From contig NZ_JACOQK010000001.1 in the NCBI RefSeq assembly GCF_014297275.1, positions 1,054,001 through 1,118,000 on the forward strand: a DNA stretch of 64,000 nt. The letters run 5' to 3'. The position numbers and the translations under genes are program-made. The DNA comes from Clostridium facile (GTDB lineage Bacteria > Bacillota > Clostridia > Oscillospirales > Ruminococcaceae). The notes beneath the pieces are model-generated. The model searched no databases and had not been told where the DNA came from. It saw nothing but the letters and a program-made list of their open reading frames with translations. Of the stretch, positions 24,479 through 34,351 are shown one piece after another; positions within the stretch are counted from its first letter, which is position 1; each line of letters opens with the position of its first letter.

Positions 24479-27400
24479 TTATTTTCTTCTCTTTGTCGTA
24501 GCAATAGCTGTTACGCCTGCTACCAATACCGCTAACCCTGCGATTGGTGCAAAATCGCCTGTTTTCGCTGCGTTTGCTTTTGGTGTGGTGGATTCCTGTC
24601 CTGTCTGGGCAATATCTTCGGTTGGAGTTTCAGCAGGGGTTCCATCTACTGCTACCAGGTTATCTATTGCTGTTTGTACACTTGTTACTGCTGCATCTAC
24701 TTCTTCCTGGTTTGCGTTTTCATTGTTGTATACATCCTTTGCTTTTGCTACTGCTGCTTGCAATGCTGCGTAACTCTCTGCTGTGTATGCGTTTGCATCT
24801 ACTTTGCCTGCTTCCGCAAGAACATCTTTCAAGATAGACTTATCTGCTTTGAACCGTAGATTCAGCATTGCATTTAATAAATTATCCGCTACTTGGTTGA
24901 TTTCTGCTTGCATGGCATCGCCATCTTCATATACCGCTACTGCTATTTCTAATGCTGCGGTGAATTCCGCTTTGCCTGCTTCCACATAACGGTCAAGTTC
25001 TGCATTGATTTCATTTGCTGCTTCTATCAGGGAAGCCAGTTCTGTTTTATCTCCTGCTACAAATCCTAATTTGTGGATTTCATTCAGCAAGGTTTTCCAT
25101 GCTGCGTCTACTTCTTCCTGGGTAGCCCCAGCATTGTTTGCTACTGTTTTCGCATTTTCCAAAGCAGCGTCAAAGGATTTCTGTACGCTTTCAATGGCGT
25201 TGTCATATTCGCCACTGGCTTTTGCGTTTTCCGCGTAGGTAATTACAGAATTTAAGATAGATTTGTCTGTTGCTGTCACTTTAGAATAAGTTTGTAAAGT
25301 TGCTGTACCTTCCATACCGTAATTATCTATGTCTGGAGTACCCATCATCCATCCGGAATATCCTACATCAATCATTCTGTTACGCAGACTGCTGGTTACC
25401 CTTACTTCAATTGTGTTTTCACCTGGTTGTACGGCTTTGGAAATATCGGCAGTACAGTTATCCATGTTTACCGCTACTTTTTGTCCGTTTACGGTTACCG
25501 CCGCAGTACCACCATTCATGGAATCTACTTGGAATATCAAGCCGTTATTTTTTGTATTCCAGTTTTCTGGTAATGTAAAGCTTGTGGTATATGTTCCTAC
25601 ACCGGATACTTTTTCCCCTACTGAAGGAATATCTTTCCATGGGATTAATTCTGTTTCTCCCACATTGATATCCACTTTATTGGTATCATAAGTTACTTCA
25701 GTTGTGGTATATCCTAAACCTCTATCTTCTGTACGGGTTACTTTCTCTCCAGGCTGCCAGTCCTGTACTGTCAGGTTCCAGGTATCCAGAGTAATATCTT
25801 CCGGAACAGTCACACTCGTGGTATAGCTGGTACCATTGCTATAGGCAATGGATGCTTCCCCAGTGGATGGAACATACATCATAGGACTGCCGTCTTCAAT
25901 GACTACTTTATCCACATTAGTAGAAGATACGACTGTTTTTGCTGCCTGATCATTTGGATCTAACGCAAATACCATAATATCTCCTGGTGCTAAATCTACA
26001 TTTAGGATCGTCCTACCGTTTTCATAAGCGAAATCCCCTACTTCTGTCACTTCCCCTGACCAAGTGTCCAATACATAAGGCTGATAAATTCCATCTACTG
26101 ATACTTGTCCTTTATAGTTTTCATTTTCCGTATACATGTAGTTGTATAGATATAAATAGGTTGCGTCATCATCTTTCCGCATCACAGACATTAAGTTGTT
26201 GTTAGATTCGGTATATTCTGCACGCGGATGAACTCCCAATCCAACTAAGGCATCGTATGCTTCTGCCTGTGTTTCAACAACAGCTACAGTATCTAATGTT
26301 TTCAATTGTTCCATAACACTGGCTAACTCTTTGTCCTTACCATCATTAAAACCAGTTGTAATGGCAGCAGACTCATTGGTTTTCACAATACTGTTTCTCA
26401 TCTGTTCCTGAGTAGGGCCATCTATAATAACTACTGACAACCCGTTTTTAGCCCATTCATATAATACCTGGGCACTTTCATAGGGCAGTTCTTCCTGATA
26501 TACGATCAAAGCCTGATACCCTACTCCGTCCGCCTGAACAAGACCGTTTTCACAGGTAATATCCTGATCCTGCAATAATACTGGTGAGAAATAATCATAG
26601 GTATATCCAGCATCCTGCAAGGTCATATCTTGCCAGTAGATACCTTCATGACGGCGGAGTACATTTTGGGAATAATCAAAACCCTGGAAGCACTGTAAGC
26701 AGTTCCAATAATAATCCGTTCGTAAAATACCAATGTCCATTTGTGGAACACCCTGACGGAGGACTTTCTGCGTCCGTGCTAAATGTTGGTTTAAATCTGC
26801 ATAGTCAATGGAATTTGGCTGGCGTTTATTAAATCTGTCTGAAAATACTGTCTGCATCCCTTCATATCCAGGCCATTGTACATTTTGTTCTGGACCATAT
26901 GCGGAAGAATATCCATGTAAAATTGTCCTCTGCACACCAGAAGCAAACTGGGTATAGTATACCTGTCGCCAATCGTTGTTACTTTGAGTATAGTTATGAC
27001 TCAATAGCGCACCGGTCTCGGAAGAATATGTTTTATCGTATAAGTGCGCTGCTCCGGCCTGACTACGGAATTTTTCTGGTTCACAACCAAATTCCCACGA
27101 TTCCGCTTCTACATAATCAACCGATTTAATTGGCTGGGTAATATCAAACATCTGTCCATATGCCGGTTCCGCACGCAATGTCATACCAAATTCATGGCAC
27201 CAATCACGAAGCACATCCAAACAATTTTCCATATATAATTCGGTATTGGTTTGGAATACATCATTTAAAATACTGGTACATAAATCAGAATTTCCTTCCA
27301 GATTATAAATATAATTTTTTTCGGTGTGTACTGCGAAACCTGGAGTAATAATCAACGGCAAATATGGGGTTAAATCATAACCACGACGGTTTTGAAATTC

Positions 27401-28369
27401 TTCTAGATAGTTGGAACACCACAGGTTCCCTGTTGTATTTACACCGTGTGGACTAAGCTCCAGAGAATCCATGTACAAGGATACATCTCCATTTTCTTTA
27501 ATGAGCTGTTTCAAAGATTCATCCAACACATGTTCATTCCAATATTCAATTAAAGCATTAGCACCCTCTTTAGAGAAATAGTTAATGGTGTAGGCTTCTC
27601 CAGTAGAAGCTGGTTTATAAGTCTCCGAAGTACCATGCTGCCAAAATGCGAAAACAGTATAATCTCCATCCTGTGGAGCAGTGTACTGGATGTTGTAACT
27701 TCCATCTGCCTGTTGTGCTACCATGCTGGTGATATCCTGCATGGAATTCTGGTCCAGGTTGGTAACTTTACCATCTGTACTGGCTTTTTTTGCTACTGTT
27801 ACTTTTACCAGATCCGCTTTGGTAGCAGTACCCGGTAATTCCGGTAAAATTAATTTTCCATCATATTTTTGACCGGAAGAAACATCAATTGTAGTATAAC
27901 TCAATTCCTGGGAAGCTTTTTCCTCATCTGGATTAATGGTTGTCAAGTTTGCTGATGCCCAGTGGGTACCAGATGTAAAGCTAACTCCCATCCCATATTT
28001 ATTACATTCTTCTACAATCAAATGGGAATCGTGAATCCACTCCTCAGAGCCCCATGCATAAGTGGCATCATCCAAATAAGCGGATTCATCTAATGTAACA
28101 AACTCCACTGCACCAATCCCATAATCGTGTAATTCTTTAATGGATTCCCGCAGTGTTTCGTCTGTATGAGAACCTTCCGCTAACCACCATCTTGTTTCTA
28201 CTTTGTACTCATTCTCTGGATTTTGAAAGCGATCGTTCATTTTTTCCGCAAATGTCTTTGCGCCTTCTTCTGTTGTGTCGATAGCGGACACCGTAGATGC
28301 CATGGATGTAGCCATAATCGAAAGCCCAAGGGCTACCGCCAACGCTTTACTAAGCCGTTTTCCTTTCAA
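24479..28369 (-). CDS. Second secreted GH106-like alpha-L-rhamnosidase with FIVAR repeats and anchor
   Basis: The TTG at 28369 is chosen because AAGGAGGAAGTAAAA precedes it; the protein is 1296 aa and its signal peptide then reads KGKRLSKALAVALGLSIMAT, cut near VSA. The layout equals the paralogue at 18853-22866: GH106-like domain with ETRWWLAEGSHTDETLRESI, AVEFVTLDESAYLDDATYAW and SSETGALLSH, a jelly roll near 950-1050, three FIVAR repeats, and the tail AKTGDFAPIAGLAVLVAGVT with KRRK. Over the FIVAR region the two genes are almost identical at the DNA level, while the catalytic parts have diverged, so substrates may differ. Terminator at 24402-24439. Divergent AraC gene at 28629. Confidence 0.87.
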   Translation of the reverse strand: MKGKRLSKALAVALGLSIMATSMASTVSAIDTTEEGAKTFAEKMNDRFQNPENEYKVETRWWLAEGSHTDETLRESIKELHDYGIGAVEFVTLDESAYLDDATYAWGSEEWIHDSHLIVEECNKYGMGVSFTSGTHWASANLTTINPDEEKASQELSYTTIDVSSGQKYDGKLILPELPGTATKADLVKVTVAKKASTDGKVTNLDQNSMQDITSMVAQQADGSYNIQYTAPQDGDYTVFAFWQHGTSETYKPASTGEAYTINYFSKEGANALIEYWNEHVLDESLKQLIKENGDVSLYMDSLELSPHGVNTTGNLWCSNYLEEFQNRRGYDLTPYLPLIITPGFAVHTEKNYIYNLEGNSDLCTSILNDVFQTNTELYMENCLDVLRDWCHEFGMTLRAEPAYGQMFDITQPIKSVDYVEAESWEFGCEPEKFRSQAGAAHLYDKTYSSETGALLSHNYTQSNNDWRQVYYTQFASGVQRTILHGYSSAYGPEQNVQWPGYEGMQTVFSDRFNKRQPNSIDYADLNQHLARTQKVLRQGVPQMDIGILRTDYYWNCLQCFQGFDYSQNVLRRHEGIYWQDMTLQDAGYTYDYFSPVLLQDQDITCENGLVQADGVGYQALIVYQEELPYESAQVLYEWAKNGLSVVIIDGPTQEQMRNSIVKTNESAAITTGFNDGKDKELASVMEQLKTLDTVAVVETQAEAYDALVGLGVHPRAEYTESNNNLMSVMRKDDDATYLYLYNYMYTENENYKGQVSVDGIYQPYVLDTWSGEVTEVGDFAYENGRTILNVDLAPGDIMVFALDPNDQAAKTVVSSTNVDKVVIEDGSPMMYVPSTGEASIAYSNGTSYTTSVTVPEDITLDTWNLTVQDWQPGEKVTRTEDRGLGYTTTEVTYDTNKVDINVGETELIPWKDIPSVGEKVSGVGTYTTSFTLPENWNTKNNGLIFQVDSMNGGTAAVTVNGQKVAVNMDNCTADISKAVQPGENTIEVRVTSSLRNRMIDVGYSGWMMGTPDIDNYGMEGTATLQTYSKVTATDKSILNSVITYAENAKASGEYDNAIESVQKSFDAALENAKTVANNAGATQEEVDAAWKTLLNEIHKLGFVAGDKTELASLIEAANEINAELDRYVEAGKAEFTAALEIAVAVYEDGDAMQAEINQVADNLLNAMLNLRFKADKSILKDVLAEAGKVDANAYTAESYAALQAAVAKAKDVYNNENANQEEVDAAVTSVQTAIDNLVAVDGTPAETPTEDIAQTGQESTTPKANAAKTGDFAPIAGLAVLVAGVTAIATTKRRK

Positions 28370-28628
28370 TTTTACTTCCTCCTTGTTGATAATAAATAAA
28401 ATCGTGTCATTCAAATTGTATATTAAATCTAATTATTTCTTCAAATAAATTTATTTTTATACAATTTGAACTCAACTGAGTTTTATGTTATCATAAGTGA
28501 GGATAAATTTCGATGTCGAAATCCAAGTTAACCAGTATCGAAAACAAAGTTAATAGATGTTTTATTGTGATATTGACTATATCATATTAACTAATTTTAG
28601 TGTATCAATACAAAGGTAAGGTGAAAAT

Positions 28629-29618
28629 ATGGATATTCAGAAATTTTATGAAGATCACCAAAAATTCATGGCTAAGATCCTTTTAAAATTGAAAGATAAA
28701 AGAGAACGACCCATTGGTTATACAGAAAAAGAGGATTATTATCCTTTTAAAGACGCAAGTATCGTTATTGCTCCACATACGAATACGTATGAAAACCCTC
28801 CCCATAAACACGATTTTTTTGAATTCGTTTATATTCATCAAGGCTCCTGTACAAATATTATTGATTCCGTTTCCATTCCTTTAAAACAAGGAGACATCTG
28901 CCTAATGAACACGAACGCGATGCATCAGATAAAGTTAAATAATGTAAAACAAGATATTATCTTTAATTTGCTGGTTAAAGAATCTATCATGGATAGTTTC
29001 CATTTTAAAATATATTCTTCTAATGATTTTGTTACCAATTTCTTTTTAAAATCTATTGATAAACGACGCCAGGAACAAAATTATATTTTATTTTCCAATA
29101 ACACCGAAACAGAACAAACAGATTTTTTCTGTAAAATGATTCAAGAACAGTTTTCTAAAAAAATCTATAAATCCCCTAAAATTTCATACCTGTTTGATTG
29201 CTTTATGATTGAATTAATCCGTTCTTATCAATCTACAGTCGATCAATCCCACATGAAAAACAAACAAGAAGATACTTTTTCCAAAATGTTAGAATATATT
29301 GAACAAAATAGTGCTACTGTCACATTAGATGAACTTGGAAAAAAATATGGATATCATCCGCAGCATCTTTCGAAATTAATTAAACAATATAGTGGAAGTA
29401 GTTTTCAAGCTCTTTTAACAGATATTCGATTACAACAAGCTTGTATGCTATTAAGGGAAAACAAACTATCTATTTCCTCAATTATTCAAAAATTGGGATA
29501 TTCTAATCGTACCTGGTTTCATAAGCTCTTTCAGGAAAAATATCATTTAACGCCAGGAGAATACCGGGAACAACAGCTAAAAGCAAAAAATCAAATACAG
29601 GCATCCTATCATGAATAA
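28629..29618 (+). CDS. AraC-family transcriptional regulator with cupin sensor
   Basis: The 329-aa protein has an N-terminal cupin (PPHKHDFFEFVYIHQGSCTN with a metal-type H-x-H, then PLKQGDICLMNTNAMHQIKL) and a C-terminal AraC DNA-binding domain: VTLDELGKKYGYHPQHLSKL and ISSIIQKLGYSNRTWFHKLF, ending HLTPGEYREQQ. The ribosome site is AAGGTGAAAAT. It is divergent from the second GH106-like gene by 259 bp and is a plausible activator of it. It is only distantly similar to the AraC protein at 23283-24254, so the two enzymes may answer to different inducers. Coding DNA here is more A/T-rich than its neighbours. Confidence 0.9.
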   Translation: MDIQKFYEDHQKFMAKILLKLKDKRERPIGYTEKEDYYPFKDASIVIAPHTNTYENPPHKHDFFEFVYIHQGSCTNIIDSVSIPLKQGDICLMNTNAMHQIKLNNVKQDIIFNLLVKESIMDSFHFKIYSSNDFVTNFFLKSIDKRRQEQNYILFSNNTETEQTDFFCKMIQEQFSKKIYKSPKISYLFDCFMIELIRSYQSTVDQSHMKNKQEDTFSKMLEYIEQNSATVTLDELGKKYGYHPQHLSKLIKQYSGSSFQALLTDIRLQQACMLLRENKLSISSIIQKLGYSNRTWFHKLFQEKYHLTPGEYREQQLKAKNQIQASYHE

Positions 29619-30792
29619 TAAATTTTGTAACTGAAAAATAATTTTCTGCTTTTCGCTTATTTTTCCCATTCATATTATATAAAGAAAGATAATTTTTTCA
29701 AGTAAATCGAAGTAATTTTAACAATATGCAATATATTAGTTGTTAATATATTTCTTAGTCACATTCATTTGATAAAGGATATACAAGCACGACCAGATAT
29801 ATTGCTTTAAATTCTTGATTTTTGACTTGCAAGTGGAGAGATTCTCGTAGGTTTCCCGTAGATATTCAAATTTTAGGTTCAAAAAAATCCCCCTTAATTG
29901 TGTTGTCCGAATTACCCACTGCCCAATCCGCAATGATTTTCGCTTGGTTACAAGTAAATCGCCAATAAAGCCAATCACCGTATCCAAAGCAGTTATTTGA
30001 CCTTCTTTCATGTCAGTAGTTTTCTAATTGTAACCCCATTTTGCCTTTAAATAACATATGTACTGTCTTTTGTAACGAATTTCAGGTTTTTAACATCCTG
30101 TTCCACAATTACAAGACATGATACCTCCATATGATTCTGATTCGTATTCTTATGTTCAATATTATTGATACCGCCTACATTTTGCACTTGGTCTGGTTCG
30201 AAAATTTCACCATTCAATTTTAAATTCAGTAGCGGTGTATGTGATAAATCCGACTTATCCAACAGCTCATATTAATACACAAAGAACCCATTTTTAGCAT
30301 TGGGGATGAGGTATTGTTTTAAATATCCATGTTATTTCAGTTCATTCCATACACTGTTAAAATCCCGTTCGCTTTTAATGACAGATTCTCATCCTGCAAT
30401 GCGGCATTGGAAATCTTGCACAAATAGATTTTCACACTTGCGAATATTGATGGTGTTCTTTCACATCATAATTTCCTACTCAAAAAGAAAAAAGCAAGCT
30501 CAACAGCTTGCTTCGTCATATATGCTTTTTCATTCCATAGCTTTTTGTATCACCTTCGGCTTCGTTTCTTATGAGAGGATTTTACTGATTCCAATCCTTC
30601 TGCTTCATCTATTCATACCTTTGGATGCTTTTGATCAAACAACTAAACGAAAAAAGAATATGGTAGAAAGAAATGTACATTTTATATTCTCTAATAATTC
30701 TCTAAGAAACTGTTTATAATCGCTAACAAACGCAAATCTAAAACAGCCAATCAAAAATACAATCATACAAACCAACATTGATAGTTCTATTA
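29619..30792. other. Degenerate A/T-rich region with gene debris
   Basis: No intact gene is supported. Two minus-strand frames, 30262-30047 (71 codons, with NGEIFEPDQVQNVGGINNIE and MEVSCLVIVEQDVKNLKFVT) and 30011-29736 (91 codons, with KSLRIGQWVIRTTQLRGIFL), have protein-like composition and are in succession. They could be pieces of one decayed gene that I cannot name. A hairpin, AAGCAAGCT/AGCTTGCTT at about 30490-30512, could be a terminator. Confidence 0.4.
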
Positions 30793-31173
30793 TCATAAAG
30801 ATGGAGTTATGGTAGATCCATTGAATCTGTGACGAACGGGTTCAAAGCGAATGGTAAGATAAAAAATCCAAGCTAACAGCTTATTTTTATCATCTCTGAT
30901 GAAATAGACAGAATATAAAGCAAAAAATAGAATAACAAAAACAAGTAAAGATAATTTAATGATCGTAAATATAGAATTATGGTTTGTCCGTTGAACGCTA
31001 TATCCAAACAAAGCGAAACAAGCATATAAAAATGTATTAACTGGCGCTAAAACAAAAAGCGCCCAAACGAAAAGTCGATCACAACAAGCAAAATAATATA
31101 TAGGACAAAGTACAAGGCGTACCGTTATAGCGTGTGCAATGAAATAATCCAATTGCTTTGATAAGGCAATCAT
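30793..31173 (-). CDS. Small membrane protein of unknown function
   Basis: I do not recognise this 126-aa protein. It has hydrophobic segments at about 14-32, 35-57 and 72-92 and a basic C-terminal tail. The ribosome site (TAGGAAAA, 5 bases before the ATG) is weak. The position between a degenerate region and recN, and the lack of a clear promoter, make it a candidate remnant or a fast-evolving small gene. Confidence 0.4.
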   Translation of the reverse strand: MIALSKQLDYFIAHAITVRLVLCPIYYFACCDRLFVWALFVLAPVNTFLYACFALFGYSVQRTNHNSIFTIIKLSLLVFVILFFALYSVYFIRDDKNKLLAWIFYLTIRFEPVRHRFNGSTITPSL

Positions 31174-31262
31174 TGTTTTTTCCTAATATGACAAATCATG
31201 ATAGGAAGCATTTTATCAACCATATCGGAAAAATTTTATGATTGATTCTAGAAATGAAATTG

Positions 31263-32939
31263 TTATGATTCAGCAGATTGCCTTCCACGCTGGATCATCT
31301 CCTGGGCGTTTTTCATCATCAAATCGGTAATTTCCCCGGTGGACATAATACGGGCAACTTCCTGCACCCTGCCGTGTTCATCCAATGGGATTACTTCGGT
31401 ATAAGTGCGGTTCCCTTTTACGGATTTCCGAATCCTGAAATGGATATCCGCTAAAGCAGCAATCTGTGCCAAATGGGTAACCGAGAATACCTGGCGGTTC
31501 TTGGAAACCTGTTTTAACTTTAACCCGATTTTTTGCGCTGCGGAACCGCTGACACCGGTATCCACCTCGTCAAAAATCAGGGTTGGGATTTGGTCTTTAT
31601 CCGCCAAAGCATTTTTAATTGCCAGCATGATACGGGAAAGTTCCCCACCGGAAGCGATTTTGGCAATTGGTTTTGGCGGTTCCCCTACATTGGTGGAAAT
31701 CAAAAATTCAATTTTGTCCCGCCCTTTGGATTGGAAGGGTGTTTTTTCCCAATGCACCTGGAGGGTGACATTTGCCATATCCAAAAATTTTAGCTCATGG
31801 GCAACGGTATTTACCAACTGTTTTGCGGCTTTACGCCGTTGTTCCGTCAGTTGTTCTGCCAGTTCCCCACATGCCAAACGAAGCTGCTTTTGCTCTACCA
31901 TCAACTCATTCTGCCGGATATCGTATCCTTCAATCTGTTCCAATTGTTTTTGGCAGTTCTGCTGATAGTCCAATACCTCCTGGATGGTTGCCCCGTATTT
32001 CCGTTTTAACTTGAAAATTTCATCTAAGCGCGCTTCAATGGCATCCAAACGGTTGGGGGTCATATCGAACTCTTCCAGTTTTGAGGCAACCTCATGGCGG
32101 ATGTCCTCCACCTCATAAGCAATCCCTTTGAGGCGTTCTTTTAGTTCATCCACGCCGTTATAATATTCCGAAGCATATTCCAAGGCGTTGACAGCATCCA
32201 CCAATTTGGAGGAAGCCCCTGGCAGTTCGTCCTCGCCATCCAATGCCTGGTACGCTTCATGCAGGCTCTCGGTGATACGGGCATAATTGCGGATCGCTCT
32301 TGCTTCATGCTCCAGTTCCACATCTTCCCCCAACTCCAAATCTGCCTGCTCAATCTCGTCAATTTGATAGTGGAGCAAATCCAACTTCTGGTTTTTGGTT
32401 TGCTGTTTCTCGTTGATCTCTTCCAGTTCTTTTTCCACCTTGGTAAAGCGGTGGAATTTCCGCTGGTACTCGCTTAGCAAGGTGTTGATTTCGCCAAAAC
32501 AATCCAGTATTTCCATATGGCGTTCGGGGGAAAGCAGAATCTGGTTATCGTGCTGCCCATGGATATTGATGAGATGGGAACCGATTTCTTTTAGCAGCCC
32601 AACGGTAACCGGACGACCGCAGATACGGGCTACGGATTTTCCGTCCACCGAGATTTCCCTTTGGATGACCAGCTCATCTTCCAAATCCACCCCGTTATCC
32701 CGCAAGATATCCACTACCTGCTGAGGGACATCCTGGAACGAACCAATCATAACCGCCTTTTCCGTTCCGCTGCGCACCAGCTCTTTGGAGCAGCGTCCGC
32801 CTAAAATCCCATTAATGGCGTCAATGACAATCGACTTCCCTGCCCCGGTTTCCCCAGTAAACACATGGAAGCCCTTGCCGAATTCCATATACACTTTTTC
32901 AATTACTGCTAAATTTTGAATAAACAAACCTGTAAGCAT
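31263..32939 (-). CDS. recN: RecN, DNA repair ATPase
   Basis: The 558-aa SMC-like protein acts early in double-strand break repair. Walker A FTGETGAGKSIVIDAINGIL is at residues 29-48. Two long coiled-coil arms span about 150-370. The ABC signature is IASGGELSRIMLAIK (near 430), and Walker B is PTLIFDEVDTGVSG (near 455). The motif GQHDNQ near 129 is typical of RecN. Length is normal. It is the last gene of the minus-strand housekeeping cluster, 11 bp after argR, as in many Firmicutes. Confidence 0.97.
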   Translation of the reverse strand: MLTGLFIQNLAVIEKVYMEFGKGFHVFTGETGAGKSIVIDAINGILGGRCSKELVRSGTEKAVMIGSFQDVPQQVVDILRDNGVDLEDELVIQREISVDGKSVARICGRPVTVGLLKEIGSHLINIHGQHDNQILLSPERHMEILDCFGEINTLLSEYQRKFHRFTKVEKELEEINEKQQTKNQKLDLLHYQIDEIEQADLELGEDVELEHEARAIRNYARITESLHEAYQALDGEDELPGASSKLVDAVNALEYASEYYNGVDELKERLKGIAYEVEDIRHEVASKLEEFDMTPNRLDAIEARLDEIFKLKRKYGATIQEVLDYQQNCQKQLEQIEGYDIRQNELMVEQKQLRLACGELAEQLTEQRRKAAKQLVNTVAHELKFLDMANVTLQVHWEKTPFQSKGRDKIEFLISTNVGEPPKPIAKIASGGELSRIMLAIKNALADKDQIPTLIFDEVDTGVSGSAAQKIGLKLKQVSKNRQVFSVTHLAQIAALADIHFRIRKSVKGNRTYTEVIPLDEHGRVQEVARIMSTGEITDLMMKNAQEMIQRGRQSAES

Positions 32940-32950
32940 GGGACACCATC

Positions 32951-33406
32951 CTAGTTTGAAAGATATTTATAAAGTTCCTTGGTAAAAGTAGCGGCATCAT
33001 CCTGGGTACGCATTAAGATAAATATGGTATCATCACCAGCCAGAGTACCCACAACCCCTGCCCATTCGGTGGCGTCCAACGTGGCGCAGGCAGCGTTTGC
33101 CATACCATGGCGGCATTTTACCACAATGGTATTCCCCGCATAATCCACCCCTAATACGGACTCGGAAAAAATAGTCCCAAATTTGCTGGAAACAGAATCC
33201 AGCACTTTTTTCGCGCCGGTTACATAGCGGTAGTTGCCCTGGTCATCCATTTCTTTGGTCAGGCGCAATTCTTTAATATCCCGGGAAATGGTTGCCTGGG
33301 TGACCTGGAATCCACATTCTGATAATTCTTGCAGCAAATCTTCCTGGGTATAAATATTTTTTGTCAATACTAATTCGATAATTTTATCATGACGTTTGGA
33401 TTTCAT
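32951..33406 (-). CDS. argR: ArgR, arginine repressor
   Basis: The 151-aa protein has a winged-helix N-terminus (KIIELVLTKNIYTQEDLLQE, GFQVTQATISRDIKELRL) and a C-terminal oligomerisation and arginine-binding domain with the conserved GTLAGDDTIFILMRT. The arginine-contacting GD-D is intact. It controls arginine synthesis and breakdown, forming hexamers with arginine. Placement between nadK and recN is the standard Firmicute order. Ribosome site GAAGGGAAAAACGC. Confidence 0.97.
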   Translation of the reverse strand: MKSKRHDKIIELVLTKNIYTQEDLLQELSECGFQVTQATISRDIKELRLTKEMDDQGNYRYVTGAKKVLDSVSSKFGTIFSESVLGVDYAGNTIVVKCRHGMANAACATLDATEWAGVVGTLAGDDTIFILMRTQDDAATFTKELYKYLSN

Positions 33407-33437
33407 TTGCGTTTTTCCCTTCTTTCTGATAAAGCCG

Positions 33438-34286
33438 TTAGCTCACAACAAATTTTTTGCTTACTACCTCATAAAATTCTTTATTATTTAAGGAAATCAG
33501 CCGCATTTTCCGCTGGCTGGCTGTAATTTCCACGATATCATTCTGTCCCAGCTCCGCACCAACCTGCCCATCAATCACCAGATAAGCGGAATTGCGATTT
33601 TTATCCCCCAGTTTTACTGTCAACACGGTATTTTCGTGGAACAGATAGGTGCGGGAGGCAAAAGAGTGGGGGCAAATCGGGGACATGGAAATATACGATA
33701 AGGTTGGATCGGCAATCGGTCCGCCATTGGAGAGGGAATAGGCAGTGGAACCGGTAGGGGTTGCGAACAGGATGCTGTCCGCCCGGTATTCATTCACCAG
33801 CTTTTCTCCACACAACACATCCACATCAATCAAGCTGCTCAACGCCGCTTTGGTAATGAGCAGGTCGTTCACTGCAATATACCGTTGAACCACTCCATGT
33901 TTTGCTTTGAGTACGATTTCCAACAACATTCTGGGCTGTTCAGTATAATCCCCTGTTACCAGCTGCTGCAATGGGGTCAGGTCATCCGTTTCCACCCCTG
34001 CCATAAACCCAAGCCGTCCGGAATTAATCCCCAGCACCGGCTTATCATACAGGGCTGCCTGTTTCCCCACATCCATGATGGTTCCATCGCCGCCCACTGC
34101 CACAATTAGGTCAAAGTCCGCCATCGTTGCTTCCTTATCCGCATAGTGGTAGCTATCATCGAACACCGATGCCATGCCGTATTCCAAAAAACATTCCGCA
34201 CCAGCTTGCTCCAAAATGGAAACCGCCTGTTCGGTACATTGCTTTGTATTTTCTTTTTCCAAATTGAGGTTAAACAGTATTTTCAT
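33438..34286 (-). CDS. nadK: NAD kinase
   Basis: This 282-aa enzyme phosphorylates NAD to NADP using ATP. The catalytic motif VAVGGDGTIMDVGKQA (about 62-77) holds GGDGT, followed by LGINSGRLGFMA, where the glycine-rich binding site continues. NDLLITKA (near 145) is the N-D element that binds NAD, and the ATPTGSTAYSLSNGGP segment (near 180) is diagnostic. Length is normal. Start at the ATG at 34286 is supported by AGGAGGAGTCCACT. It lies 65 bp after tlyA, and a GC-rich hairpin occupies that gap. Confidence 0.97.
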   Translation of the reverse strand: MKILFNLNLEKENTKQCTEQAVSILEQAGAECFLEYGMASVFDDSYHYADKEATMADFDLIVAVGGDGTIMDVGKQAALYDKPVLGINSGRLGFMAGVETDDLTPLQQLVTGDYTEQPRMLLEIVLKAKHGVVQRYIAVNDLLITKAALSSLIDVDVLCGEKLVNEYRADSILFATPTGSTAYSLSNGGPIADPTLSYISMSPICPHSFASRTYLFHENTVLTVKLGDKNRNSAYLVIDGQVGAELGQNDIVEITASQRKMRLISLNNKEFYEVVSKKFVVS

Positions 34287-34351
34287 AGTGGACTCCTCCT
34301 GCCTGTGGCAAGGTTGGTTTTATAGTAAGGCTGCTAGCAATCCAGCAGCAG

